From Candidatus Pedobacter colombiensis (GTDB lineage Bacteria; Bacteroidota; Bacteroidia; Sphingobacteriales; Sphingobacteriaceae): a stretch of 64,000 nt of DNA. Shown here one piece after another: positions 17,068-26,943 of the stretch (position 1 is the first letter of the stretch; each line of letters begins with the position of its first letter). A program made the translations under genes and the position numbers. The stretch lies in the NCBI GenBank assembly GCA_029202485.1, contig CP119313.1, positions 4,898,001 to 4,962,000 on the forward strand, in the 5' to 3' direction. A model generated the notes under the pieces. The model was given only the letters and a program-made list of their open reading frames with translations. It was not told where the DNA came from and searched no databases.

Positions 17068-17832
17068 ATGAAACGCATAAAACTTGTCTATTTGGCCCTC
17101 TCGGCTTGCTTTTTAATGAATACTTATACTACTCAGGCTCAATCTAAACTAGGCGATATTTTAAAAAAAGTAACCGGAGCTACCGGTACCAGCGGTACTA
17201 CAACAACCGGAACACCTAGCGCATTAGATATAGCCTCAGGAATTAAACAAGCTTTGGAAATCGGAACCTCACATGGAGCAGACCTGCTTTCGGCAAAAGA
17301 TGGGTTTATGGGCAATTTGGCTGTAAAGATTCTGTTTCCGCCCGAAGCGCAAAAGGTGGATAAAACCTTGCGTACATTGGGAATGGGTAAATTGGCTGAC
17401 AATGTGATTTTAAGTTTAAACCGTGCTGCTGAAGATGCAGCAAAGGAGGCAAAACCAATTTTCGTTTCTGCAATTAAGCAAATGACAATTACCGACGCGA
17501 CCAATATATTGTTGGGTAATAAAGATGCGGCTACAGAATATTTTAAAAGAGTAACCACCAGTCAATTAATGGAAAAGTTTAAACCGGTAATTACAACTAG
17601 CCTTGCAAAAGTTGGAGCGACTAAATATTGGGGAGATGCAACCAGTCAGTACAACAAAATACCAATGGTGAAACCACTAAATACAGATCTTTCTGCTTAT
17701 GTGGCACAGAAAGCTATTGATGGGATGTTTATACAGGTGGCACAGGAAGAACTTAAGATAAGAGACAACCTCGGCTCCAGATCTACTCCACTCTTACAAA
17801 AGGTGTTTGGTTACGCAGATAAGAATAAGTAA
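17068..17832 (+). CDS. DUF4197 domain protein, exported
   Basis: The 254-residue protein has a signal peptide (about 1-25, ending TTQAQ). The DUF4197 domain follows: the ALDIASGIKQALEIGTSHGA block, VKILFPPEAQKVDKTLRTLG, and the C-terminal KPLNTDLSAYVAQKAIDGMF and VFGYADK ending. The family is found in many Gram-negative bacteria as a periplasmic protein of unknown function. The low-complexity Thr/Gly stretch at residues 35-50 is a linker. The gene is followed by the helicase gene after 49 bp; no functional link is evident. Confidence 0.88.
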   Translation: MKRIKLVYLALSACFLMNTYTTQAQSKLGDILKKVTGATGTSGTTTTGTPSALDIASGIKQALEIGTSHGADLLSAKDGFMGNLAVKILFPPEAQKVDKTLRTLGMGKLADNVILSLNRAAEDAAKEAKPIFVSAIKQMTITDATNILLGNKDAATEYFKRVTTSQLMEKFKPVITTSLAKVGATKYWGDATSQYNKIPMVKPLNTDLSAYVAQKAIDGMFIQVAQEELKIRDNLGSRSTPLLQKVFGYADKNK

Positions 17833-17881
17833 AATAAAAAGGTTACTTTTATACGGTAAATACTAACAACATAAAAGTATA

Positions 17882-19117
17882 TTGGATTTTAAAGAATTTA
17901 ATTTTAACCCCGAACTACTTGAAGGGTTATTAGCAATGGGGTTCCGCAATGCGACCCCAATCCAGCAACAGGCAATCCCCCTTATTTTAGATAAGAAAGA
18001 CTTGATTGCCTGCGCACAAACAGGAACCGGAAAAACAGGCGCCTACCTTTTGCCCATCATGAATATGATTGCCGGTACGGAGGAACGTCATAACAATACA
18101 TTGATACTAGCCCCAACAAGAGAGCTTGCCCAGCAAATAGACTTGCAGGTAGAGGCACTCTCCTACTTTACCAATATCAGCTCCTTAACTGTATATGGTG
18201 GTGGCGATGGAATTGCCTACGAACAGCAGAAACGATCTATGCGCGAAGGCGTGGATATCATTATTGCAACACCGGGACGATTGATTTCTCATCTTTCTTC
18301 GGGTGTTTTAAAACTGGACCAGTTACAACACCTGGTACTGGATGAGGCAGACAGAATGCTTGACATGGGGTTTTATGATGACATTATGCGCATCGTGAGT
18401 TATCTCCCACAGGTTAGGCAAACGGTGATGTTCTCGGCAACTATGCCGCCAAAAATCAGAAAACTGGCTGCAACATTGCTAAGTCATCCGGAACAAATTA
18501 GTCTTGCCATTTCTAAACCTGCTGAAGGAATATCTCAACAGGTATATATCGTCCATGATGAGCAGAAAGTTCCTTTATTGAGCAGTCTTTTAAAAACGGA
18601 AGAATATAAAAGCATCATTGTTTTTGCATCAACCAAAGAAAAAGTAAAGAACCTGGGCAAAGTTTTCAGAAATCTGGGGCTTAAAGCGGAAGCTTTTCAC
18701 TCTGATCTGGGACAAAAAGAAAGAGAAAGCATATTGCTAAAGTTTAAAAATAAACAACTGCCTATACTTATTGGTACCGATGTTTTAAGTCGTGGTATTG
18801 ATGTGGAAGGTATAGACCTGGTGGTTAACTTTGACGTACCTCATGATGCAGAAGATTATGTACATCGCATTGGTCGTACCGCCAGAGCTGCAACAAAAGG
18901 CACCGCGATTACATTGGTAAACAACAGGGATAAACGTAAACTGGCCAGCATCGAAAAACTGATCGAAAAGGAGATTGAGAGAATGCCTTTACCAGAACAT
19001 TTAGGTGAAGCTCCGGCTGAAATATCAATTGATCCATTAACTCCAAGGCATGCCAAAAAACCTGGATCAGGAAAACCAAAACGCAAATTCTGGAATAAGA
19101 AACCAAAAGCACAATAA
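17882..19117 (+). CDS. DEAD-box RNA helicase (RhlE-like)
   Basis: The 411-residue ATP-dependent RNA helicase has the motifs in order: Q motif (GFRNATPIQQQAIP), motif I AQTGTGKT, Ia PTRELAQQ, Ib TPGRL, motif II DEADRMLDMGF, motif III SAT, motif IV region IIVFAS, motif V GTDVLSRGIDVEGIDLV and motif VI HRIGRTARA. A short basic tail follows. The only start that gives the complete Q motif is a TTG at 17882; a stop lies in frame at 17864 and no ATG lies between. RhlE-type helicases remodel rRNA and mRNA. No partner genes are adjacent. Confidence 0.9.
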   Translation: MDFKEFNFNPELLEGLLAMGFRNATPIQQQAIPLILDKKDLIACAQTGTGKTGAYLLPIMNMIAGTEERHNNTLILAPTRELAQQIDLQVEALSYFTNISSLTVYGGGDGIAYEQQKRSMREGVDIIIATPGRLISHLSSGVLKLDQLQHLVLDEADRMLDMGFYDDIMRIVSYLPQVRQTVMFSATMPPKIRKLAATLLSHPEQISLAISKPAEGISQQVYIVHDEQKVPLLSSLLKTEEYKSIIVFASTKEKVKNLGKVFRNLGLKAEAFHSDLGQKERESILLKFKNKQLPILIGTDVLSRGIDVEGIDLVVNFDVPHDAEDYVHRIGRTARAATKGTAITLVNNRDKRKLASIEKLIEKEIERMPLPEHLGEAPAEISIDPLTPRHAKKPGSGKPKRKFWNKKPKAQ

Positions 19118-19159
19118 TTACCTAAGGGGGATAACACACATTTTTGTATCTTTACTTTT

Positions 19160-20440
19160 ATGCAAAATCTCCCTCCTTTAGCCGAACGTATGCGCCCTCA
19201 GAATCTGGATGAGTACGTTGGGCAACAACACCTGGTAGGGCCGGATGCAGTATTAAGAAAGGCCATACAAAGCGGACAACTGCCCTCAATGATTTTTTGG
19301 GGGCCTCCGGGAGTAGGAAAAACAACGCTTGCCTACATCATTTCGCAAACCCTGGATCGTCCTTTTTTTAATCTGAGTGCTATTAACTCCGGGGTTAAGG
19401 ACATAAGGGACGTTATAGACCGGGCAGCCTTACTTAAAGACAGCTTAATGGGATTACCAATCCTGTTTATTGATGAGATTCACAGATTTAGTAAATCACA
19501 ACAAGATAGTCTGCTAGGTGCTGTAGAGCGCGGGCTGGTGACCTTAATTGGCGCGACTACAGAAAATCCTTCTTTCGAAGTCATCTCAGCACTCTTGTCG
19601 CGTTGCCAGGTTTACATTTTAAAAGCGCTGGATGAGTACGAACTTTCCGGCCTGCTGGAAACTGCGATTAAGCAGGATGTCCTGCTCAAAGAAAAAAAAA
19701 TAACCATTAAAGAACACGAGGCATTGATTCGTTTATCCGGTGGTGATGCCAGAAAACTACTCAACGTACTCGAAATTGCCATTAATGGTATAGGTGGCAA
19801 CAAAATAACGCTTACCAACGAGAATGTTTTGGCACATGCCCAGCAAAATCTGGCCCTGTATGACAAGGCTGGAGAACAGCATTATGACATTATATCTGCA
19901 TTCATAAAATCAATAAGGGGTAGTGATCCCAATGGTGCCGTTTACTGGCTGGCCAGAATGATTGAAGGCGGTGAAGATCCGCTGTTCATTGCCAGAAGGC
20001 TGCTTATTCTAGCTTCTGAAGATATTGGCAATGCCAATCCTAACGCCTTATTATTGGCCAACAATTGCTTTCAGGCCGTGAATGTAATCGGCTATCCTGA
20101 AGCAAGGATCATCCTTTCACAGGCTGTTACCTATATGGCCTCCTCTCCAAAAAGCAATGCAGCCTATGAAGCTATAAATAATGCGCAGGCATTAGTAAAA
20201 CAAACGGGGAACTTGCCGGTGCCCCTACATATTCGTAATGCACCAACAAAATTGATGAAGAATATCGGTTACGGGAAGGACTATAAATATTCGCATGGGT
20301 ATGAAGGTAATTTTGCAGAGCAGGAGTATTTACCTGAAAAATTGAGTGGCACAAAACTATATGATCCCGGAAACAATCCGGCAGAAGAAAAATTAAGGGA
20401 ACAATTGAGAAAAAACTGGAAAAACAAATACAATTATTAA
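19160..20440 (+). CDS. rarA: Replication-associated recombination protein A (MgsA/RarA AAA+ ATPase)
   Basis: The 426-residue AAA+ ATPase of the clamp-loader group starts with the conserved LAERMRPQNLDEYVGQQHL. It has Walker A GPPGVGKT at 48-55, Walker B/DEIH at 105-108, sensor 1 LIGATTENPSFEV at about 129-141 and the arginine finger SALLSRC. The C-terminal MgsA domain includes IKSIRGSDPNGAVYWLARM and RNAPTKLMKNIGYG. RarA acts at stalled replication forks. The length is full. The DUF5687 gene begins only 1 bp after its stop. Confidence 0.95.
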   Translation: MQNLPPLAERMRPQNLDEYVGQQHLVGPDAVLRKAIQSGQLPSMIFWGPPGVGKTTLAYIISQTLDRPFFNLSAINSGVKDIRDVIDRAALLKDSLMGLPILFIDEIHRFSKSQQDSLLGAVERGLVTLIGATTENPSFEVISALLSRCQVYILKALDEYELSGLLETAIKQDVLLKEKKITIKEHEALIRLSGGDARKLLNVLEIAINGIGGNKITLTNENVLAHAQQNLALYDKAGEQHYDIISAFIKSIRGSDPNGAVYWLARMIEGGEDPLFIARRLLILASEDIGNANPNALLLANNCFQAVNVIGYPEARIILSQAVTYMASSPKSNAAYEAINNAQALVKQTGNLPVPLHIRNAPTKLMKNIGYGKDYKYSHGYEGNFAEQEYLPEKLSGTKLYDPGNNPAEEKLREQLRKNWKNKYNY

Positions 20441-20441
20441 T

Positions 20442-21917
20442 ATGCTTTCAACCTTTTTAAATCACCAATGGAGGGCCTTTTGGCGCTCAAGAAACAAAGG
20501 CACCAGCATTGCCGCACAGCTATTTCTAGGTTTTATCATACTTTACCTATTGACGGTTGCCCTCATTTTAGGTTTTGGAATGGAAATGATTATCGGTAAG
20601 CTTTTACCCGGAAAGGATGTATTTTATGTTTTTAACGGTATAATTCTTTATTATTTTGCAGTTGACTTTTTAATGCGACTGAAATTGCAAGAGTTGCCTA
20701 CGCTAAGCATTGTCCCCTACCTTCATTTGAAAATCCCCAGGCAAAAAATAGTGACCTTTCTAAACATCAGATCCCTGTTTAGTGCCTTCAATATTTTACC
20801 CTTATTTATTTTTATTCCCTTTTGCTGCACTGCAATTGTCGATGTATATGGCCCGCTTGTTGCCATAATGTACATTATTGCTATTGTTTCGCTCTGCGCC
20901 TTCAATAATTATACGGCGATGTATATTAAACGTCTCACCACCGTAAGTCTAAAAGTTATTATAGGGATTATTATTGTAATTGGCAGCGTCATATTACTCG
21001 AATATTTTAAAATATTTTCTATTACCAAAACTTCTAACCGAATATTTGCCTTTATAACTTTACACCCTTTAACCGCCTTTGCCTTTACATTCGCTGCTAT
21101 AGTCGTGTACATCATAAACTCCAAATATTTGCGTAGCAATATGTACACCGAAGAACTGAGCACTGCCCAGGAAAAAAAGGTGAGTACAACCTATCCATTT
21201 CTTGATAGATTTGGAGCAGTAGGTGTGTTAGCCGCTTTAGAGCTTAAATTAATCTTCAGACACAAACGGCCAAGATCAGCTATTACCATGAGTTTAATTT
21301 TCATGCTTTATGGCTTCATCTTTTATAGAAAAGCAGAATTAGATCGGGATCATATCGGCATGATGATTTTTGCAGCGGTATTTATGACGGGAAGTAGCAT
21401 TAGCATCTACGGACAGTTTATGTTTGGCTGGCAGGCAGCTCATTTTGATGGTTTAATGGTCAACAAAACCAATCTTACAAATTTTATAAAAGCAAAATTC
21501 CTGTTATTTACAGCTATATCTACTATAGTTGCTGTGATAACCAGTCTTTATGGGTTGATCAGTCCCAAAATTTTACTCATACAGTTTGCAGCTTATTGCT
21601 ATAATATAGGTATAGGAACCATCATTGTACTTTATTTTGCAACCTGGAATTCCAAAGCTATCGATTTAAGTAAAGGCTCCTCATTTAATTACCAAGGCGT
21701 TAGTGCTGGTCAGTTTATCTTACTAATCCCTTATTTTTTAATTCCCTATGCTTTTTATTTACCTTTTGCATTAAACGGATACCCTTACTGGGGCCTGATT
21801 TGTTTAGCCTTATTTGGTCTGGCTGCATTGAGTACCCGCAGCTTTTGGATTGCATTCCTGGTAAAAGAACTAAGTAAAAGAAGATATACGATTGCTGAGG
21901 GCTTTAGAGCCAATTAA
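20442..21917 (+). CDS. DUF5687 family ABC-exporter-like membrane protein
   Basis: The 491-residue polytopic membrane protein has about twelve hydrophobic segments and starts LSTFLNHQWRAFWRSRNKG, the typical DUF5687 opening. It is encoded immediately upstream of an ABC ATPase (29 bp), so it is most likely the permease part of an ABC exporter. The family is known from Bacteroidota and its substrate is unknown. It follows rarA by 1 bp and is probably co-transcribed with it, although a functional link is unlikely. Confidence 0.82.
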   Translation: MLSTFLNHQWRAFWRSRNKGTSIAAQLFLGFIILYLLTVALILGFGMEMIIGKLLPGKDVFYVFNGIILYYFAVDFLMRLKLQELPTLSIVPYLHLKIPRQKIVTFLNIRSLFSAFNILPLFIFIPFCCTAIVDVYGPLVAIMYIIAIVSLCAFNNYTAMYIKRLTTVSLKVIIGIIIVIGSVILLEYFKIFSITKTSNRIFAFITLHPLTAFAFTFAAIVVYIINSKYLRSNMYTEELSTAQEKKVSTTYPFLDRFGAVGVLAALELKLIFRHKRPRSAITMSLIFMLYGFIFYRKAELDRDHIGMMIFAAVFMTGSSISIYGQFMFGWQAAHFDGLMVNKTNLTNFIKAKFLLFTAISTIVAVITSLYGLISPKILLIQFAAYCYNIGIGTIIVLYFATWNSKAIDLSKGSSFNYQGVSAGQFILLIPYFLIPYAFYLPFALNGYPYWGLICLALFGLAALSTRSFWIAFLVKELSKRRYTIAEGFRAN

Positions 21918-21946
21918 AGAATATTAGAAAACGTCAGAAAAAAACC

Positions 21947-22645
21947 ATGATCTTAGAAATTACAAATTTAAAGAAGGTATACGGCAATAAAACTGTTGTT
22001 AACATTGATGATTTAAAAATCAATGCAGGAGAAACCATTGGACTTGTTGGCAATAACGGCGCTGGTAAAACAACACTTTTCAGGATTTTACTTGACCTAA
22101 TTCGCCCCAATCAGGGGCAGGTATACTCAAAAGGTACAAATGTGGCGGATAATGGTGAGTGGAAAACATATACCGCTTCTTACTTAGACGAAGGCTTTTT
22201 AATAGACTACCTAACTGCTGAAGAGTATTTTATATTTATTGGCAGTCTACATCATTTTAGTCCGGCACATGTAATGGACTATCTAAAACAATATGAAGAG
22301 TTCTTTAATAATGAGATTTTAAATAAAGGAAAATACATTAGGGACTTCTCCAAAGGAAATCAAAATAAGATTGGTATTGCTGCTGCATTAATGCAGAAAC
22401 CGGAATTACTTGTGCTTGATGAACCTTTTGCAAACCTCGACCCGACCACCCAGATTAGGCTTAAAACATTAATCAGATCCTTAAAAAATGAGCATTCACT
22501 AACCACTTTAATCTCTAGTCACGACCTGAACCATGTTACAGATGTTTGTGACAGGATCATTCTTTTAGAAAAAGGCCTGATCATTAAAGATTTCAGTAAA
22601 GACGAAAACACGCTAAAAGAGCTGGAAGAATACTTTTCGGAATAA
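21947..22645 (+). CDS. ABC transporter ATP-binding protein (partner of DUF5687)
   Basis: The 232-residue nucleotide-binding subunit has Walker A GNNGAGKTT at about 37-45, Walker B LLVLDEPFANLD and a switch His in SSHDLNH. The signature loop is degenerate: FSKGNQNK in place of LSGGQ, as often seen in ATPases of the Bacteroidota exporter systems related to CcmA/YxlF. It should power the DUF5687 permease encoded directly upstream. There is no additional domain and the length is normal. Confidence 0.92.
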   Translation: MILEITNLKKVYGNKTVVNIDDLKINAGETIGLVGNNGAGKTTLFRILLDLIRPNQGQVYSKGTNVADNGEWKTYTASYLDEGFLIDYLTAEEYFIFIGSLHHFSPAHVMDYLKQYEEFFNNEILNKGKYIRDFSKGNQNKIGIAAALMQKPELLVLDEPFANLDPTTQIRLKTLIRSLKNEHSLTTLISSHDLNHVTDVCDRIILLEKGLIIKDFSKDENTLKELEEYFSE

Positions 22646-22815
22646 AAACCAGACTGTATAGAATTATGGTCACATTAAAGTTACTTAGTTACATTTTATT
22701 AGTCACACAATAACTTTTTCAGGTTTATTTAATGATGTCACAACCTATAAATCCGGAAACAATAAACTTGGCATTAGGTTTGATTTATGTTCAAAATAAA
22801 AACAAATGAAACATT

Positions 22816-23496
22816 ATGGTGACTTCAAAATTTAAAATAGCAACATTTAGTATCGCTCTGGCCATCGGTTCAATGGCATTTCAAGGATGCGACAGCTTAA
22901 CAAAAACACAAAAAGGTGCGGGTATTGGTGCTGCAGCAGGCGGTGTTCTTGGTGCTATTATTGGTAAAAAAGCTGGTAATACAGCCGTAGGTGCAATTAT
23001 TGGTGCAGCTGTTGGTGGTACTGCGGGTGGTTTTATCGGAAAAAGAATGGATAAACAGGCTGCTGAAATACAAAACGCCATTCCTAATGCTGAAGTAATT
23101 CGTGAAGGTGAGGGTATCATTGTTAAATTTGATAGTGGTATCTTATTTGGCTTCGATAAATCGGATTTAACAGCGCAAGCAAAAACAAACATTAAATCTT
23201 TAGCAAGCTCAATCAACCAATATCCTGGAACAGACATTAAAGTAATTGGTCATACCGATAATAAAGGTACTGAAGCTTACAACATGGCCCTATCAGAAAG
23301 AAGAGCTGCAGCTGTTAAAGCCTACGCAGTTTCGCAAGGTGTTCCGGCATCACGTCTGATTACTTTAGGTAAAGGATTTTCTGAGCCAATTGCAGACAAT
23401 TCAACAGAAGAAGGAAGAGCTGCAAACCGTAGGGTTGAAGTTGTTATCGTTGCCAACGATCAATTGAAAAAAGAAGCTCAGGCACAAGGAAAATAA
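22816..23496 (+). CDS. OmpA-family lipoprotein with glycine zipper
   Basis: The 226-residue protein has a lipoprotein signal (residues 1-25 with lipobox FQGC). A glycine-zipper segment rich in GxxxG (about 35-77) follows, and then an OmpA C-terminal peptidoglycan-binding domain (about 100-218). The domain has the VIGHTDNKG and ANRRVEVVI motifs, including the Asp and Arg that contact diaminopimelate. It tethers the outer membrane to peptidoglycan. A TAGGTTTG -7-like box lies at 22775-22782, and a bidirectional terminator follows the gene. Confidence 0.9.
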   Translation: MVTSKFKIATFSIALAIGSMAFQGCDSLTKTQKGAGIGAAAGGVLGAIIGKKAGNTAVGAIIGAAVGGTAGGFIGKRMDKQAAEIQNAIPNAEVIREGEGIIVKFDSGILFGFDKSDLTAQAKTNIKSLASSINQYPGTDIKVIGHTDNKGTEAYNMALSERRAAAVKAYAVSQGVPASRLITLGKGFSEPIADNSTEEGRAANRRVEVVIVANDQLKKEAQAQGK

Positions 23497-23520
23497 TTAG
23501 CACATCTATATCTACCTATA

Positions 23521-23565
23521 AAAATGAAACCCCGAAGTACATTGTTCTTCGGGGTTTTCATTTTT
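23521..23565. terminator. Bidirectional terminator between the OmpA lipoprotein and a convergent gene
   Basis: A GC-rich stem (about 23526-23537 with 23547-23559, 9-nt loop) is flanked by A and T runs on the two sides. It can serve both the plus gene ending at 23496 and the minus gene ending at 23584. Confidence 0.85.
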
Positions 23566-23583
23566 AAACACTTTATGAGGTTT

Positions 23584-23928
23584 CTATTCGTAGATATCTT
23601 CGAAATAGTTTATGGCCAATGACTTAAGCAACAGCTCCTGCTCCATCATCGCAAATGACGGAACCGGCTTAACTAATTTCCAGTGTGGCCAGCCATCCTG
23701 ATCCAGACCTTCCAGCTCATAGAATCCCATTTCACTTAACAAGCGACAGGTAGCAATGTGCATCAACTCCTCCTTTTGGCGTTTACTGTATTTGCCAGGC
23801 CCTTTACCAAGTTCCTGTACTCCAATTAAAAACAGCACTACCTTCAAATCCGGAATATCAGAACTAAACTCCTTCGCTATTCTTTCTTGCAAAATTTTCC
23901 ATTTTGCATGTGTTTCTGCAGGCTTCAT
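23584..23928 (-). CDS. Conserved hypothetical protein, 114 residues
   Basis: I do not recognise a named domain. The small soluble protein (start MKPAETHAKW, ATG at 23928) has the blocks LFLIGVQELGKGPGKYSKRQKEEL and LLSEMGFYELEGLDQDGWPHW. It looks like a compact alpha/beta protein conserved in Sphingobacteriaceae. A TTG at 23943 would add five residues but is less likely. It has no signal peptide, metal-binding cluster or operon partner. It shares the terminator with the upstream OmpA lipoprotein gene. Confidence 0.7.
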   Translation of the reverse strand: MKPAETHAKWKILQERIAKEFSSDIPDLKVVLFLIGVQELGKGPGKYSKRQKEELMHIATCRLLSEMGFYELEGLDQDGWPHWKLVKPVPSFAMMEQELLLKSLAINYFEDIYE

Positions 23929-23971
23929 AATACAAAGATACAATTAGGACCTCAGCTTTATTACAATAAAC

Positions 23972-24004
23972 TTTGGCAAATAGTAAGTGATTTAACTAAA
24001 TTTA
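23972..24004 (+). promoter_or_regulatory. Candidate promoter of the oxidoreductase gene
   Basis: TTTG at 23972-23975 and TAAATTTA at 23997-24004 (7 of 8 to TAnnTTTG) are spaced 21 bp apart, close to the Bacteroidota -33/-7 pattern. They lie about 50 bp before the ATG at 24055. Confidence 0.35.
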
Positions 24005-24054
24005 GCACACAATAACGACATAAGTCTAAAGAATCATCAAACTAAATTTTGCGA

Positions 24055-25068
24055 ATGAACACTCAAATTGTAACTGGTATAATGGCATTTGGAATGTCTG
24101 GAAAAGTTTTTCACGCTCCTTTTATAGATAAACATCCCGGATTTAAGCTACATGCCGTAACCGAACGTAACCAGAAAAGCGCAGCTTCCATTTACCCTGA
24201 AATCATTAGCTACGATACGATTGAGGATTTGCTTTCGGATGAGAAAATTGACCTTATCATTATAAACACTCCCAATTATACACATTTCGATTATGCCACA
24301 AAGGCCTTAAAAGCGGGTAAACATATTTTGGTTGAAAAGCCATTCACCGCTACTTCGGCAGAAGCAAAAGAAATATTTGAACTGGCCGGAAGTGTAGGTA
24401 AGCAGGTATTTGTTTACCAGAACAGAAGATGGGATAGTGATTTTAGTTCGGTACGGGATGTAATTGAAAGTGGACAACTTGGAAAACTAAATGAAGTTCA
24501 TTTCAGATTTGACCGTTACCGCGCCGACATTGGGCCTAAAACGTTTAAAGAACAACCTATTGCCGCAAGTGGATTGATTTACGATCTGGGACCGCATTTG
24601 CTTGATCAGGTAATCAGCATATTCGGAAAGCCTGATTCATACCATAAAATACTGGGAGAAAATCGCAAAGACACCAAGGTGAATGATTATTTTTCTATTC
24701 ATTTGAGCTATCCAAACAGTGTCAATGTTTTTGTACACGCTAATCTATTGGTAGCTGATCCATTACCTTCATTTGTACTACACGGAAACAAGGGATCATT
24801 TATAAAAGACCGTACGGATGTGCAGGAAGAACAATTGCTACAGGGCATAAAGCTAACTGATCCCGGCTATGGCATTGAACTTCCGGGAAAAGCAGGTAAG
24901 CTAACCCTTATAGATGATCAGGGGAATAAAATTCAGCATTTAGTGCCATCCTTAAAGGGAGATTATATGCCTTTATTTGAGGCCATGTATCAAAGCATTA
25001 CCAACCAGCAAGCATATCCAATAACAGCAGCACAAATTATCACACAATTAGAAATACTGGAATCATAA
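24055..25068 (+). CDS. Gfo/Idh/MocA family oxidoreductase
   Basis: The protein is an NAD(P)-dependent sugar-type oxidoreductase of about 337 residues. The N-terminal Rossmann fold includes GIMAFGMSGKVFHAPFI, then the conserved HILVEKPFTATSAEA with the catalytic-region EKP. The C-terminal alpha/beta substrate domain includes GLIYDLGPHLLDQ. The start is the ATG at 24055; a TTG two codons upstream is unlikely. The family oxidises or reduces sugars and related polyols, but the substrate is not apparent. The MtfA-like peptidase gene follows after 3 bp. Confidence 0.9.
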   Translation: MNTQIVTGIMAFGMSGKVFHAPFIDKHPGFKLHAVTERNQKSAASIYPEIISYDTIEDLLSDEKIDLIIINTPNYTHFDYATKALKAGKHILVEKPFTATSAEAKEIFELAGSVGKQVFVYQNRRWDSDFSSVRDVIESGQLGKLNEVHFRFDRYRADIGPKTFKEQPIAASGLIYDLGPHLLDQVISIFGKPDSYHKILGENRKDTKVNDYFSIHLSYPNSVNVFVHANLLVADPLPSFVLHGNKGSFIKDRTDVQEEQLLQGIKLTDPGYGIELPGKAGKLTLIDDQGNKIQHLVPSLKGDYMPLFEAMYQSITNQQAYPITAAQIITQLEILES

Positions 25069-25071
25069 ACC

Positions 25072-25854
25072 ATGAATACCATCTTCTTTATCCTGATCCC
25101 ATTATTTATTATTGTTGTTTACTTTATCCTGCGGGGCAATATTTTTAAATCGAAAGCTATTCCATCGCTTACTGCGGAAGAACGCGACCTGCTTTCAAAG
25201 CAGGTCCATTTCTACCAGCAATTAGGCGCAGAAGATAAAAGGAAATTTGAAGCTAAAATAGCCGCCTTTTTAGGCTATGTGCGCATTGAAGGGATTGACC
25301 TTGAGGTAAACCCATTAGACCGGATATTGGTTGCCTCCAGCGCCATTATACCGGTGTTTGGTTTTGATGACTGGAAATATAAAAACCTATCCAGCGTACT
25401 TTTGTATCCGGATACCTTTAATAAAGATTTTCAATTTGAAGGTAAGGAGAGAAATATTCTTGGGATGGTAGGCGAAGGCTATATGAACGGACAAATGATA
25501 CTGTCACGTTCGGCTTTACAACGTGGTTTTTCTAATGCTGCCGGTAAAGAAAATACGGCCATTCATGAATTTGTTCACCTATTGGATAAATCGGATGGGG
25601 CAACAGATGGCGTGCCGGATAACCTGATGAAGCATGAATATACAGTACCCTGGGTAAAAATGATACATCAGGAGATGCAGCAAATTGAGAAAGGCAAATC
25701 GGACATTAACCCCTACGCCATTACAAATGAGGCTGAGTTTTTTGCTGTAGTATCCGAGTACTTTTTCGAAAACCCTAAGCAGTTGAAGGCAAAACACCCC
25801 CAGTTATACCAGATCTTATCTGAAACCTTTTTACAGGATCTCGCCAGTAAATAA
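25072..25854 (+). CDS. M90-family zinc-dependent peptidase (MtfA-like)
   Basis: The 260-residue protein has one N-terminal membrane segment (about 4-20). The peptidase domain contains HEFVHLLD (HExxH, near residue 165) and a later NEAEFFAVVSEYFFENP that supplies the third metal ligand, as in MtfA. E. coli MtfA is cytosolic and modulates the glucose phosphotransferase repressor Mlc; the role in Bacteroidota is unknown. The gene is 3 bp after the oxidoreductase and abuts the convergent hydrolase gene by 1 bp. Confidence 0.87.
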   Translation: MNTIFFILIPLFIIVVYFILRGNIFKSKAIPSLTAEERDLLSKQVHFYQQLGAEDKRKFEAKIAAFLGYVRIEGIDLEVNPLDRILVASSAIIPVFGFDDWKYKNLSSVLLYPDTFNKDFQFEGKERNILGMVGEGYMNGQMILSRSALQRGFSNAAGKENTAIHEFVHLLDKSDGATDGVPDNLMKHEYTVPWVKMIHQEMQQIEKGKSDINPYAITNEAEFFAVVSEYFFENPKQLKAKHPQLYQILSETFLQDLASK

Positions 25855-25855
25855 C

Positions 25856-26845
25856 TTAAAGACTACCGAGTAGGGCTACGGTAAACTCGGTAGGAATTTC
25901 AATGTGTGGAATATGACCACAACCATCAAATTCAATAAGTTTGGCCCCCGGTATTTTAGCAGCAGTCTGCTTTCCTAAGAATCTGTATTGGCCATATAAA
26001 ACTTGTTGATCGGGGCTAAGTAGTCCCTTCCCCACGATTGTTTTATCCTCTTTACCAATAAACAGAACCGTTGGTACCCTTACATTGATAAACTCGTTTA
26101 CAACCGGCTGCTCATAAATCATGGTATAAGTCATCGCTGCAACCTTCGCCCATCTTGGAAAATCAGCACTAAAGGTAACTCCGGCAGCAATATTTACCAA
26201 TGTTTCATATTCGGGTTTCCAAACCGTAAAATAAGAGCTTTGGTAGTATTTTCTAATGCTCTCGGCTGTCGCTTTCAGCTCTGTTGCATATTGTTGATCT
26301 GTAGTCACATAGGGAATAAATCGACGATAATCTTCTAATCCTATAGGGTTCTCAAGCAGCAGCCTTTCTGTTTGCTCAGGGTACATCAGCGCAAAACGCG
26401 TTGCCAGCATCCCACCCATAGAATGACCTAGCACACTTGCTTTCTGGATACCAAGGGCATCAAGCAAAGCTTTATTCCATGCAGCCATTTGATGAAAACT
26501 ATAATGAATGAATGGTTTTGAAGATTTGCCAAAGCCAATCTGATCGGGAACAATCACCCTAAAACCTCTACTGGTTAAAGCTTTGATCACTTCAGTCCAA
26601 TAGTACCCGCCAAAATTCTTACCATGAAAAAGCATTACCGTTCTGCCATTTGCCATTTGTGTAGGCGCAACATCCATATAGGCCATGCGTATATCCTGCC
26701 CTTCTACCGATATAGGAAAGTATTTTACAGGATAAGCATATTTAACATTTTCTAAAGTAATGGATAAAGTATCTGCTTTTTGAGCCTGTACAGTGATAAC
26801 CAAACAAAGGATAGCGAAAATGGAAAGTGATAGTCTTTTTAACAT
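25856..26845 (-). CDS. Secreted alpha/beta hydrolase
   Basis: The 329-residue protein has a signal peptide (about 1-21, ending TVQAQ). The alpha/beta hydrolase fold includes the oxyanion strand VMLFHGKNFGG, nucleophile elbow GHSMGG and a C-terminal His in GCGHIPHIEIP. The catalytic Asp is probably in VLFIGKEDKTIVG. It is probably an esterase or lipase-like enzyme of the periplasm; the substrate cannot be deduced. It lies downstream of the TonB receptor but behind a hairpin, so it is probably its own transcription unit. Confidence 0.88.
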   Translation of the reverse strand: MLKRLSLSIFAILCLVITVQAQKADTLSITLENVKYAYPVKYFPISVEGQDIRMAYMDVAPTQMANGRTVMLFHGKNFGGYYWTEVIKALTSRGFRVIVPDQIGFGKSSKPFIHYSFHQMAAWNKALLDALGIQKASVLGHSMGGMLATRFALMYPEQTERLLLENPIGLEDYRRFIPYVTTDQQYATELKATAESIRKYYQSSYFTVWKPEYETLVNIAAGVTFSADFPRWAKVAAMTYTMIYEQPVVNEFINVRVPTVLFIGKEDKTIVGKGLLSPDQQVLYGQYRFLGKQTAAKIPGAKLIEFDGCGHIPHIEIPTEFTVALLGSL

Positions 26846-26943
26846 AATTAGTTTTTAAAGCGACAATAAAAGGGAGCGAAAGTGCTAAACTTAAGCATTA
26901 TTTATTTTTCCGTACAAAAATAAGCGAATATAGTTGACATAAA